Part shown: positions 50,157 through 58,337 of the stretch, one piece after another
How positions within the stretch are numbered: the first letter of the stretch is position 1
Layout: every line of letters starts with the position of its first letter
Notes under the pieces: generated by a model
Seen by the model: the letters and a program-made list of their open reading frames with translations, nothing else
Databases searched by the model: none
Told to the model about the DNA's origin: nothing
Made by a program: the position numbers and the translations under genes
NCBI RefSeq assembly: GCF_037044555.1
Contig: NZ_CP146275.1
Coordinates: 248,001 to 312,000, forward strand
DNA length: 64,000 nt
Direction of reading: 5' to 3'
Source of the DNA: Pelagibacterium nitratireducens
Lineage (GTDB): Bacteria > Pseudomonadota > Alphaproteobacteria > Rhizobiales > Devosiaceae

Positions 50157-51835
50157 GTTGAGCCCCTGGCACGGGCGGCGAGCAGCAATTGCGTTGCAGC
50201 TTCAAGATCTGCCTGGGCGCCAGAATTGGCACCGTCCCCCAGGGCGATATCGGCGGCGCGCCCTGCGAGCATCACGGTGGCCGTGTCACGGATCTCTTTC
50301 AATGTATGGATCGCCCCCGGGATCACGCTTTTGGTGTGTCCGCCGGAAATTCCCCTGGAAATAATAGAAAGCGCTGTAACCTTATGGCCGAGCCGGTGCG
50401 CTACAATTGCATGGCCGACCTCGTGCAGGGCAATGGCTCGAATGTCCTTTGGACTGCGGGTGTCCCTGGGCACGATCTGAGCGAGAACATCGCCAGCGCA
50501 AAGCGGACGGTTTTGAGCCCGGGCCAGCGCGCGGGCCTGTTTTACCCAGTCTTCCATTGCCGCCGGCGTTGCTCCTGCCGCGTACCGGACCAGCGCGGAA
50601 AGGTCGTCGTCCGTGAGCTCATCGGTAAGAAAATGGCGAAGAAACTCAAAGATTTCCGCGTCCCCCTGCGGCGGCGCGAAATTGACCCGCTTGTGCAACC
50701 TGCCAGGTCGGATCAATGCCTCATCAAGGCGAGTGTAATAGTTTGTACCGGCCAGCAAAAAAACGCGCTTTCCCGACCGTTTGACCCGATCGATCTCGAC
50801 CAGAAACTGCGTTATGATCGGCGTCCACCAATCGCGACCCCTATTGTCCATCGTGGCTCTATCAGGGAGACTGTCGATCTCGTCGAGAAAGCCGATGCAC
50901 GGTTCAGACTGCAATATGGTATCGACAAAATCCTTGAGATTGCGGGCAACGCCCCCAAGCGCGCCATCGCCGACCGTGAACCACGATCCGACGCTGCTGG
51001 AAATGAAATTCCAACCCGCTGTGCGTGCGAGGGCCTCGGCGACGAGTGTCTTGCCGGTGCCAGGAGCACCCTCAAGGGTGGCAAACACCAACTGATCGGG
51101 GGAAAGTTTGCCCGCCTTTGCGGCTGCCAGATCCGCGAGCGTCTGGTCGGTCCAATCGTGAACCGTCGCGGTCAGTGGCAGATCGGTCAGCTGCGGCCCA
51201 GGGGTTAGAGCCGGTGGGTGTCGCATCTTAAGCGCGCGGGTCAAATTTGCGACACAGGAGCGGGCCGGCAGGCGTGGGCGAATGGCCGTCACAATCGCGC
51301 GCAGGTCGAGCCTTGTCATCTCGTCGGTCACCCCGCGGGCGGTTTGACCGCTGACCCTGCCAATGACCTTGCGCAAGAGCGCCGCGTTCGGGGATCGTAC
51401 TATAATGGTAGCATCGGCCGCAGTCAGGACGCTTTGGTCAAGGATGGCATGGGGGTCCTGGGAGACAAACGCAATGGTGCGGCCGAACTGGATATGGTGC
51501 AGTACATCGGCTCCGACCTTATGGTCCGCCTTCTTGCTGCTCTCTATCGCACTGGCCGAGCTGACCAGGATCTTGGGGGCGAAAGTGGGCAGGGTTTCCG
51601 AGATCATCGCCACCCATTCGGCGCTCGGCACCGTAACGATGATAATGCGAGACGGTTGAACCAGCAGCGTTCTCGTCTTGCGGGTGAGCACATCCGAGAG
51701 CGCTTCGTGAGCAAGAATTTCTTGTGCTGTTCGGGGGGCGGTGGTCAGCTCCTCACGCAAATCCACGGTATCGGTCGTGGCGTTAGGATTTGTATCGGGC
51801 TTGGTCTTGGGGACGGCGTTATTGGATCGGGGCAT
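50102..51835 (-). CDS. Soluble FtsH-like AAA+ zinc metalloprotease, frameshifted C-terminus
   Basis: The frame codes for 577 aa. There are no N-terminal membrane helices, unlike true FtsH. Residues 1-230 form an unrecognised alpha/beta domain. The AAA+ module has Walker A GAPGTGKT (256-263), Walker B IGFLDEID (near 314-321) and the arginine region DEALIRPGRL. The peptidase M41 part carries the zinc site HEVGH (471-475) and the third ligand Asp in QADLEAAT (near 543). After residue 557 the sequence turns to nonsense because of a frameshift; the expected end continues at 49821-50156. All catalytic residues precede the shift. It lies between the GIY-YIG gene and the displaced DUF6634-like gene, in one operon. 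Confidence 0.8.
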   Translation of the reverse strand: MPRSNNAVPKTKPDTNPNATTDTVDLREELTTAPRTAQEILAHEALSDVLTRKTRTLLVQPSRIIIVTVPSAEWVAMISETLPTFAPKILVSSASAIESSKKADHKVGADVLHHIQFGRTIAFVSQDPHAILDQSVLTAADATIIVRSPNAALLRKVIGRVSGQTARGVTDEMTRLDLRAIVTAIRPRLPARSCVANLTRALKMRHPPALTPGPQLTDLPLTATVHDWTDQTLADLAAAKAGKLSPDQLVFATLEGAPGTGKTLVAEALARTAGWNFISSSVGSWFTVGDGALGGVARNLKDFVDTILQSEPCIGFLDEIDSLPDRATMDNRGRDWWTPIITQFLVEIDRVKRSGKRVFLLAGTNYYTRLDEALIRPGRLHKRVNFAPPQGDAEIFEFLRHFLTDELTDDDLSALVRYAAGATPAAMEDWVKQARALARAQNRPLCAGDVLAQIVPRDTRSPKDIRAIALHEVGHAIVAHRLGHKVTALSIISRGISGGHTKSVIPGAIHTLKEIRDTATVMLAGRAADIALGDGANSGAQADLEAATQLLLAARARGSTIPCFMCRRSARARDLAL

Positions 51836-51913
51836 GGCGAACTCCAGGGCGCCGGGTTCGATCCGGACAGGATCGAGCCCGCGCGAGGTGCGGAATTGAA
51901 GATTTTCGATTGG

Positions 51914-51964
51914 CCGGGCGCGCTGATCTAGGCGGCGAGCCGGGCGCGCTGATCTAGGCGGCGA
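51914..51964 (-). repeat. 26-bp tandem duplication at a stop codon
   Basis: The 25-base unit CCGGGCGCGCTGATC...GGCGGCGA occurs twice in a row (51914-51938 and 51940-51964, spacer one base). On the minus strand the upstream copy contains the end and stop codon (GCCGCCTAG) of the GIY-YIG gene, and the second copy repeats it just downstream. It looks like a simple replication-slip duplication in the spacer before the protease gene. Confidence 0.8.
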
Positions 51965-53237
51965 TCAGTGCCGGGGTATGGGGATCGAAGCCACCATCGG
52001 GTGCAATGGGCACCCAGCTTTCGAGTAAACGGCCTTTCGAACCGGTGCAGAACTGAGCGACGGCGCTGCCACTGGCAAAGACCAGGTCCCGTGTAGCGGT
52101 CAGGCTTTGACCATCGGGCGCAATCTTGAGAAGGCCGGCGTGCAGCCAAGCCGAGCGCAGATATCGCGTTGTGTTGTTGGCACTGGCCGCGGTGTCGATG
52201 CGGACATCGGAGCCGGCGAGCAAGATCCAATGCGTCTCCGACTGCCGGGCGGCCAGAGCAACCAGGCCATCGCCAAAGGTCATCTCCAAAATGTCGCCAC
52301 GGGGCAGATCGGCAAAAGGCCGAAGAGGGGCTGTGCGGCCCGCTTCCTGACGAGGCCCGGCCAGCACGGTGCGCGCCGATCCGCTGGCGAACATCACCTG
52401 CGCATGCCGTAGCGCCAGGCAGGCCGCGCCCAAAAACGAATCCAGTTCGCTGTAGCGCTGCGCGCTGACGCTGGCGCCATCAGGCAGACCGTTGACCAGC
52501 GTGCGCTCACGGGCGGCGGCAACGCGGGACCACAACATCCGTTCGGCCGCTCTTGCATCGTCGTCGCCCAAATTGCCATTGGCATCGGTAATGGCGACAA
52601 CGGTGGCGATGTCCTCGATCGGCTGCTGGCCACCGGCGATGCGCTGGCCGACGGCAGTGCCCATGCCGATGTAGATTTTGGTCGCGCTGATCAGGGCATA
52701 GACACCTGGTCGATTGAGCGCAGCGATGCGGCCAAAAGCCCGACGATCGGCACCATGGCCGGTCACCACATTGGGCGAAAAGGGCGTGATATCGAGGCGA
52801 GTGAGCCCGTCGCGGACCACCATCGCGGACTTCGCTTCATTTTCGGCTTGGGTCGACGGGATCGGACCGGAGGTCGGTTCATGGGGAGGGTCAGTGGGAT
52901 CGGCGGGGTTGGTATCGCGATCGTCGGGTTCAGTATCGGCACGGCGCACAATGGTATTGGCGTCGACCACGCCGTGGACTTCCAGCACTACGATCTTGAG
53001 CTTGACCATCACGAGGATGGCGGCGACCGGATCGGGATGGCCGGGGAGGTTGGCAACAATCTCGCCGATGCTTGCGCCACCGGACTGATCGACGATCTGC
53101 AGGATCCTCACCTGGGTCGACGCCGACACAAGATCGTGCTGGATGAACCCGTCGATCAGACTGGGTCCTTCAGCGGAAAAAGACTGCGGATAGGGTTTGC
53201 CGGACGCGTTGGCGCCGTTAGAAGAAGAGTCAGCCAT
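51954..53237 (-). CDS. GIY-YIG-like protein with winged-helix start
   Basis: This 427-aa protein appears to have three parts. Residues 25-100 look like a winged helix (TQVRILQIVDQSGGASIGEIVANLPGH). Residues 100-140 are an acidic, Pro-rich linker. Residues 170-290 resemble a GIY-YIG domain: RPGVYALISATKIYIGMGTAVGQRI gives GVY (178-180) and YIG (189-191), with a possible active Arg at 199. The C-terminal part ends like DUF4357 (DLVFASGSAVAQFCTGSKG). GIY-YIG domains are usually nucleases. The gene is first in the operon with the FtsH-like protease; AGGTG precedes the ATG. Confidence 0.65.
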   Translation of the reverse strand: MADSSSNGANASGKPYPQSFSAEGPSLIDGFIQHDLVSASTQVRILQIVDQSGGASIGEIVANLPGHPDPVAAILVMVKLKIVVLEVHGVVDANTIVRRADTEPDDRDTNPADPTDPPHEPTSGPIPSTQAENEAKSAMVVRDGLTRLDITPFSPNVVTGHGADRRAFGRIAALNRPGVYALISATKIYIGMGTAVGQRIAGGQQPIEDIATVVAITDANGNLGDDDARAAERMLWSRVAAARERTLVNGLPDGASVSAQRYSELDSFLGAACLALRHAQVMFASGSARTVLAGPRQEAGRTAPLRPFADLPRGDILEMTFGDGLVALAARQSETHWILLAGSDVRIDTAASANNTTRYLRSAWLHAGLLKIAPDGQSLTATRDLVFASGSAVAQFCTGSKGRLLESWVPIAPDGGFDPHTPALIAA

Positions 53238-53705
53238 GTTTCACCTGTTGTGGCAGGGGTTGCATGGTCAGGCTGGCGGAAGTGTTGGAAGCACTTCCGT
53301 TGGCCGCCTTGTTGGAAGCAAGGGGCCAGCTAACCATCATCGGGCGGAATCGCCTCGACAGGAACAAAATGAGGATCCGGTTCGCGATTGCAAGGATCGG
53401 CCTGATCAAATGGTTAACGTGGCCGCGCAAGCCGAGTGGAATGACGCAACGGCCAGAACCTGCAAGCCAAGATCGGGTAGAGCCACGTTGGGCTTGACGG
53501 CGTTGGGAAGTCTTGATGAACCCTGAGCGCCTTTCGGGCCGGCGCGCGACGGTCGTCTGTTCATCACCGGGCGGCGGGTTCAGCGCACACGGCTGCGTGC
53601 CCTTTAAATCATACAGAACGTCGCGCGCCCACACACCCTTCCGTGGGGTCCGCCGTAGTCGATGAGGGACCGCCAGTGAGTGACTGGCGGAGATCGTGTG
53701 CAATC
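53238..53705. other. Gap upstream of the GIY-YIG operon
   Basis: This stretch must hold the divergent promoters of the GIY-YIG gene (minus) and the Rnk-like gene (plus). A minus-strand frame ending at 53230 overlaps the GIY-YIG start and includes a hydrophobic stretch (HLIRPILAIANRILILFL), but I see no good start codon or ribosome site for it, so I do not call a gene. Confidence 0.35.
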
Positions 53706-54113
53706 ATGTCTCAGACTGCAATGAAATGGGCGGCTCTGCCGCGACCGGTCCTGGGTGTAGACGATCATGGAAAACTTATGGCAATGGCCAGCGCAATCAG
53801 CGGGCCCATGGCCGATATTGCCGATCAACTGATCGGCGAGCTGGACCGGGCCCGTGTTGTCGCACAGGCCAAATTGGCTGACACAGCCGTTCGAATGGGC
53901 TCGGTTGTATCGTTTACCACCACCGACGGTTTTAATCGGACATATCAGCTTGTGTTCCCCGGAGAGGCGGACATCAGCTCGGGGAGGGTATCGGTGCTTA
54001 CCCCGATCGGCGCAGCGTTGATCGGTATGGGCGAAGGGCAAACAATCGCCATTACAGCCCGCGACGGTCGCGAGCTGGCCCTGACTGTAACGCGTGTCGA
54101 GCGCAGACGGTAA
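53706..54113 (+). CDS. Rnk/GreA-like nucleoside diphosphate kinase regulator
   Basis: From the ATG at 53706 (MSQTAMKWAALPRPVLGVDD) the product is 135 aa. The C-terminal half is a GreA/GreB C-terminal (FKBP-like) domain: VRMGSVVSFTTTDGFNRTYQLVFPGEADISSGRVSVLTPIG, then GMGEGQTIAI. The N-terminal half is a short helical arm, as in Rnk. Rnk-type proteins bind RNA polymerase without the long Gre coiled coil; they affect nucleotide pools or transcription. The frame extends to 53643 but without a ribosome site. Confidence 0.82.
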   Translation: MSQTAMKWAALPRPVLGVDDHGKLMAMASAISGPMADIADQLIGELDRARVVAQAKLADTAVRMGSVVSFTTTDGFNRTYQLVFPGEADISSGRVSVLTPIGAALIGMGEGQTIAITARDGRELALTVTRVERRR

Positions 54114-54960
54114 GTTGAACACCCACATCGTCAAGATCGCGGTGCTCGTGATCGGGGTATAGGCCCAGACCACCAAGCGGTCGGTCTTGTCGCCCTTTGT
54201 GTGTTCGAGGTGCTCGAAGACCTTTTGGAGCCAGTGCAGTCTGCCATTTCAGCGCCGTGCGGGACGGATTTCCTAGGCCTCGATCATGACACCTCTTGGA
54301 GCAACAAAACGTCCGGCGGAAAGCGCGCCGGGCTCGCCAAAAAGAGGCTCCCGAGCAAGAGTTTGGACTTTTCGCTTGGGCGCCGAACGATCTCAGACCT
54401 GGGGCGGGCACTGCGCCAATTCAGTCCTTTTCTGGCACACCGGCAGGAGAGGGGCGATTGCGAATGTTGCGATAGATCTGCTCGATGTAGCCGACAGCCT
54501 GCTTTATGCGCTGAGCATCTTGGTGCAACGATATGGAAGTCGATTTGGTCGTCATGTTGTGCCTGGGTCGGGATCGCGCGGGTTGCAGATGCGACGGGCA
54601 GGAGGCGGTTTGCTCGCATGGGGGCGCGCCAGCCCGCCTCCTGGTCGGCTATTTGCACCGACGTCTAAGCCTAGGGCTCCGTTGCGGCGTGCGGCAAGCG
54701 CGAATGTTTGCCCTCAATTGATCCATCCCCAGCCTGTTCGGCCAAGAGGTCCTTGTCGTCAAGAGTGAGTGTGCCGGGACATCTAGCTAGGGCAAGCTCG
54801 AAGACGCGGCGCGAAAACTCCCACCAATCGCATACCCCCCTGGCGGGCGCTGGCGAATGCAGACATGGGGATGCGGATCGTAAGGTGCGCACGAAATGCC
54901 TGCCTCGCACCGATAACCGGGTGCGCTGACGGTCATAAAGCGCATGCCGGCGCCGAAGGA
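54114..54960. other. Gene-poor 0.85-kb stretch
   Basis: Apart from one small frame (54421-54555) I see no gene. Reading leftwards from 54240, codons for HWLQKVFEHLEHTKGDK and VVWAYTP suggest a faint protein remnant that resembles the C-terminal end of some IS66-type transposases, but the match is weak. The region looks like degraded accessory DNA. Confidence 0.35.
54421..54555 (-). CDS. Small ORF, 44 aa, unknown
   Basis: An ATG at 54555, behind CCAGGCAC, opens a 44-codon frame reading MTTKSTSISLHQDAQRIKQA, then VGYIEQIYRNIRNRPSP and a charged end. The composition (regular helix, polar/hydrophobic alternation) looks like a real small protein rather than random sequence. It is short, so chance cannot be excluded. 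Confidence 0.35.
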   Translation of the reverse strand: MTTKSTSISLHQDAQRIKQAVGYIEQIYRNIRNRPSPAGVPEKD

Positions 54961-55158
54961 TCAGTTGGGGAGTTCCAGACCGCGCTGTGCAATCTCTGCC
55001 TTTATCCTCTCGAGCCAAGGCGATGGCTTTATACGGGAGAACTGTGACAGGGCCACATAGGCCTTTATCAGATCGGCATCACCGAGATTTTCCGGATGGT
55101 AGGTCTCGTCAAAGTCCCCGTCCGGCAGCTTTTTATTATTATTGGACATATTGGCCAT
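54961..55158 (-). CDS. Small hypothetical protein, 65 aa
   Basis: The product starts MANMSNNNKKLPDGDFDETYHPENLGDADLIKAYVALSQF and ends with a basic helix (WLERIKAEIAQRGLELPN). It is acidic at the start and helical later. The ribosome site (GGAAACG) is fair. It stands divergent from the LuxR-type gene, so their promoters share about 65 bases. No family is recognised. Confidence 0.55.
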   Translation of the reverse strand: MANMSNNNKKLPDGDFDETYHPENLGDADLIKAYVALSQFSRIKPSPWLERIKAEIAQRGLELPN

Positions 55159-55224
55159 TGACGTTTCCCTGTCGGGCTTGCCTTAATTGCGTCACAGATG
55201 CACCGGGTATTGCGTGGGGGGCAG

Positions 55225-55944
55225 ATGAACGCTTCGGTCGAAAGAATTCTCGCTTTCGGCGAGTGTATAGCGGGCTTTTCTGAGCCAGAGCCGCTTATAG
55301 ACCAGTTTCGAATATTGGTCCAATCACTCGGTTTTTCTCGGTTTATAATAAGCGGCTTGCCGTGGGAGGGCTTTGACTTTCGTCATCTTATGGCCGGCTC
55401 GAACGTTCCCGAAGATTGGCTGGAGGTTTATGTCGATAACGACTATCTCCGCGACGATGCAATCGCACGCGCCGCCCTGGTGAACACCGCTCCGTTCACC
55501 TGGCAGGCAGCGAAGCGAAAGTTCGCCATTTCTGCGCGTGCCTTGGAAATTGCCGAAGGCTGGGAAGCTCATGGTTGCCGGGATGGGATAACGTTCCCGT
55601 TCCTCGACCCGCACAACCGCATGGCCGTTGCATCCATCATGACCGACCGCAAGGTCGCGATCGCCCCGCATCTCGTTATCATTCTCCAGGGCATCATGCC
55701 GATGGTGTATGATCGGTTCTGGCAGTTGGAGGCCGGAAAGCGTGAGCAACTGGCACAACTATCCGGCCGGGAAGTGGAAGTTTTAAAGCTCGTCTCTGGC
55801 GGCAAGCGGCTGCATGAAATTGCGGCGATCCTCAATGTCAGCTTTTCAACGGTGCGGCACCACTTGCGAACCGCCAGTGAAAAACTCGGTGGAACGTCAT
55901 TGCCCCATACGGTTGCTGCGGCGATTTTTTCCCGACAAATTTGA
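55225..55944 (+). CDS. LuxR-family transcriptional regulator with autoinducer-binding domain
   Basis: From the ATG at 55225, behind a GGGGGG box, the product is 239 aa. Residues 1-165 are an autoinducer-binding-like domain: the ligand-pocket residues Trp, Tyr, Asp and Trp are seen in EDWLEVYVDNDYLRDDAIARA and APFTW. The C-terminal LuxR helix-turn-helix is LSGREVEVLKLVSGGKRLHEIAAILNVSFSTVRHHL. No LuxI-type synthase is near, so it may be an orphan regulator that senses acyl-homoserine lactones or other signals made elsewhere. The usual Asp-Pro pair is Asp-Asp here. Confidence 0.88.
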   Translation: MNASVERILAFGECIAGFSEPEPLIDQFRILVQSLGFSRFIISGLPWEGFDFRHLMAGSNVPEDWLEVYVDNDYLRDDAIARAALVNTAPFTWQAAKRKFAISARALEIAEGWEAHGCRDGITFPFLDPHNRMAVASIMTDRKVAIAPHLVIILQGIMPMVYDRFWQLEAGKREQLAQLSGREVEVLKLVSGGKRLHEIAAILNVSFSTVRHHLRTASEKLGGTSLPHTVAAAIFSRQI

Positions 55945-56019
55945 TTTTTGACACTTGTGTCAGGTGCGGCCGTCTTACCCCCGTGGTTTACTTAAGGAAT
56001 TGTTACCACGGGGGCAGAA

Positions 56020-56559
56020 ATGACGGCGAAAAAGAACAACATTGATGGCAAGGATTCCGCACTTCCGGCAGGGCTGTTTCGGTGTCCGGCCTGCAAGTCC
56101 GATCTGCAATTTGGTGAAAACGGATCGCTGCTTTGCACCCACTGCGAGGGCAATGCGGTATCGGAGGGGCCGAACCAAACGAGTGAAGCAATGTCCGAGG
56201 CTTACCGGCTGTGCGAGGACGTGGTGCGCCGCATGGCCGCCGGGCCCAACCGCAAGGAACTTGCCGGGCTGGTCCGGGTCTGTCTGCATTGGCATCATCG
56301 CCAACGACCTGAATTCTTCTCCATGCCCAGATCGGCGGGGATATCGCGCGAAGTTGTCCGCCAATACCTGGCCAGGCATGTCGAGCGCACCATGATCGAG
56401 CATCCGATTTTCTGCTGTGATTGCGACACCATGCTGATCGACAGCGACCCGGAAAGCCCTCTGGAATGCCTCGCCTGTGGCAGCAAGGACGTGGAACCGC
56501 GGAGCATGTTGTTGCTGCAAATCGCCCATATGGCCAAAAACGGCATCCCGATGGAATGA
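56020..56559 (+). CDS. Zinc-ribbon protein, unknown function
   Basis: The 179-aa product has two Cys-pair knots: FRCPACKSDLQFGENGSLLCTHC near the start and FCCDCDTMLIDSDPESPLECLAC near the end. Both fit zinc ribbons. Between them lies a helical region with Arg and His residues (GLVRVCLHWHHRQRPEFF). A CACGGGGG ribosome site precedes the ATG. Such paired ribbons usually bind nucleic acid or protein partners. It follows the LuxR-type gene by 75 bases in the same direction. No named family is recognised. Confidence 0.62.
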   Translation: MTAKKNNIDGKDSALPAGLFRCPACKSDLQFGENGSLLCTHCEGNAVSEGPNQTSEAMSEAYRLCEDVVRRMAAGPNRKELAGLVRVCLHWHHRQRPEFFSMPRSAGISREVVRQYLARHVERTMIEHPIFCCDCDTMLIDSDPESPLECLACGSKDVEPRSMLLLQIAHMAKNGIPME

Positions 56560-56578
56560 TGCCACGACGCTTGGCCGC

Positions 56579-57070
56579 CTATTCTATGTCCGGCACCGGC
56601 CCGAAGCTGAACAAGACTTCGGGCGCGCCATATTCGCCGATATTAGGCCGCGCTTCGCGCGACCAGGCGATGACCGCCGGATAAGTATTGATGAGCGAGC
56701 CCGCCTCGATCTTGGCGCGCTGCTCGCTCTGTTACTCACGCGGATCGAAAGCGGGGCGCATGTTGCCCTCGCCATCGTCCTCGAAGGCCATGACCACGAT
56801 CAGTCTGGCTGGCGGCGCGGGCTTGTTCATTTCTTTCGCCAGTTCGGCGATCATCGCGCGGCAGGTCGCCTCGCCCTCGTCGGCGCATTCGGCCTCGCGC
56901 CGGCTGGGCGGGATGCGTTGGAACGCCCTCAGCTTGCGGCGGTAGTGGGCCAGCAATAGTTTACGCTCGCGTGTTTTTGGCCTACCGGCATTTGGTACTC
57001 TCCATCCTTCATGACGGAGATCGGCGAGCTGCCGAGGGCGAAAGAAAGGCTTGCCCCGCAAAATTGACAT
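56579..57070 (-). pseudogene. Hypothetical gene with an in-frame stop
   Basis: From the ATG at 57070 (MSILRGKPFFRPRQLADLRH) a basic protein of 112 codons runs to TAA at 56732. In the same frame after that stop another 50 codons stay open and look coding (QRAKIEAGSLINTYPAVIAW, then SREARPNIGEYGAPEVLFSF), ending in TAG at 56579. A single change (CAA to TAA) would explain it. The full protein would have 163 aa. The N-terminus resembles small basic proteins of mobile regions; no family is recognised. It may be a freshly broken gene or still make the short form. Confidence 0.55.
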
Positions 57071-57179
57071 GGTTCTCCACCTAAGCGTGGACTGCAAAAT
57101 CACATTCAGCCAAATAGTTCATATTGAAGGCGGTGCCAAATCGAATAGTCTCGTCGAACGTGGGCGGGAATAATGGCCA

Positions 57180-58337
57180 TCAGAGCTCGAACGAGGCTGG
57201 ACCGCTAAATGAAACCTTGTGGGATGCGCCGTTCGAAATCGGCAACGGTCGTTCGCATGTTGAGCCAATTCGGCACATCTCGTAGGACCTGGTGGAGGTA
57301 GAGATAGCGGTCAAAACTTCCAGAACGTGGAATGCCATTTCGCCCGATGCTCTGTGGGGCCGATCGTCGGCGATGGCCTGAGCGAAATCGGCAAGTCCGA
57401 GCCCGCGGTAGTTGGCCAGGGATGGCTGCTGCTCGGGCCAGTTGATCCGCCCCCAGGGCAGCGCCTCTGTGGCTACAGGAGTGGTGCTGTCTTCACGGAT
57501 GATTTTCAAGCTTCCGCCAAAGAAATCCGGATCAGGCAGGACGGCACGGCCGAGCGTGCCGTGGAGATCGATATGGGGCAGCGCGGTTGGTTGGCTATCC
57601 CAACTCAACGACATAGATATCTGGGCCCCTGCGCGAAAGCGCAGCAGGGCCTGGACGGTTGTGGGGACCTCTACGTGGATGGCTGAACCCCGCTGAGGTG
57701 AGCCGGACGTCGAGACTGAACGGATAGGGCGACCGATGGTGCCAATTGCGCTGACCGAGGCGACGGGTCCAAGTAGCGAAACGAGCGCAGTTACATAGTA
57801 AGGGCCGATGTCAAAGACGGGGCCGCCACCGGTCTTAAAGAAAAATTCGGGGTTGGGGTGCCGATGCTCCATGCCGCCGGAGATGAAATTGGCCTGACCG
57901 AAAACGACGTCACCGATTGTCTTGTTGTCGATCACGTCTCTGGCGCATTGGAGCGCAGCGCCCAGAAATGTGTCGGGGGCGCCGCCGAGGCGAAGCCCTT
58001 TTTCCTGGGAGCAGGTGAGCAGCTTGCGGCCTTCATCAAGCGACGTCGCTAGCGGCTTTTCGGTATAAACATGCAGGCCGTTCTCCAATGCGGCCCTGCT
58101 GATTGCGTAATGGCTATTGGGCGGAGTGAGGTTGAGGATGGCCTCGATTCCATGTTTCCCTGCGAGCGCATCGTCAACATTTAAAGTGAGCAATTTATGC
58201 TGCGCCGCGAAATGCTCGGCCCGCTCCGGGGTTCGGGATGCGCAGCCGACAATCTCGAAGCTCGGAAAGTGACGCGAAAGGGTAACGTAGGCGTGTGCGA
58301 TATCACCGCAGCCGATAATGGCGACACGGAGGGCCAT
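57180..58337 (-). CDS. Gfo/Idh/MocA-family oxidoreductase
   Basis: The 385-aa enzyme starts MALRVAIIGCGDIAHAYVTL, a Rossmann NAD(P)-binding site. It carries the family marks LNLTPPNSHYAISRAALENGLHVYTEKPLATSL (Glu-Lys-Pro with the catalytic Lys) and later GGPVFDIGPYYVTALVSLLG. Such enzymes oxidise sugars, inositols or their derivatives at the cost of NAD. It is the last gene of the sugar-uptake operon and starts directly at the stop of the MalG-type permease, so it probably works on the imported substrate. Confidence 0.92.
   Translation of the reverse strand: MALRVAIIGCGDIAHAYVTLSRHFPSFEIVGCASRTPERAEHFAAQHKLLTLNVDDALAGKHGIEAILNLTPPNSHYAISRAALENGLHVYTEKPLATSLDEGRKLLTCSQEKGLRLGGAPDTFLGAALQCARDVIDNKTIGDVVFGQANFISGGMEHRHPNPEFFFKTGGGPVFDIGPYYVTALVSLLGPVASVSAIGTIGRPIRSVSTSGSPQRGSAIHVEVPTTVQALLRFRAGAQISMSLSWDSQPTALPHIDLHGTLGRAVLPDPDFFGGSLKIIREDSTTPVATEALPWGRINWPEQQPSLANYRGLGLADFAQAIADDRPHRASGEMAFHVLEVLTAISTSTRSYEMCRIGSTCERPLPISNGASHKVSFSGPASFEL

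Noticed and set aside
53230..53703. Minus-strand frame of 157 codons overlapping the GIY-YIG start
   Set aside because: Arg/Pro-rich composition of a shadow frame, no credible start; only a 20-residue hydrophobic part looks protein-like.
54122..54240. Possible IS66 transposase tail (HWLQKVFEHLEHTKGDK, VVWAYTP)
   Set aside because: The similarity to an IS66 C-terminus is limited to a few scattered residues; too weak to call.
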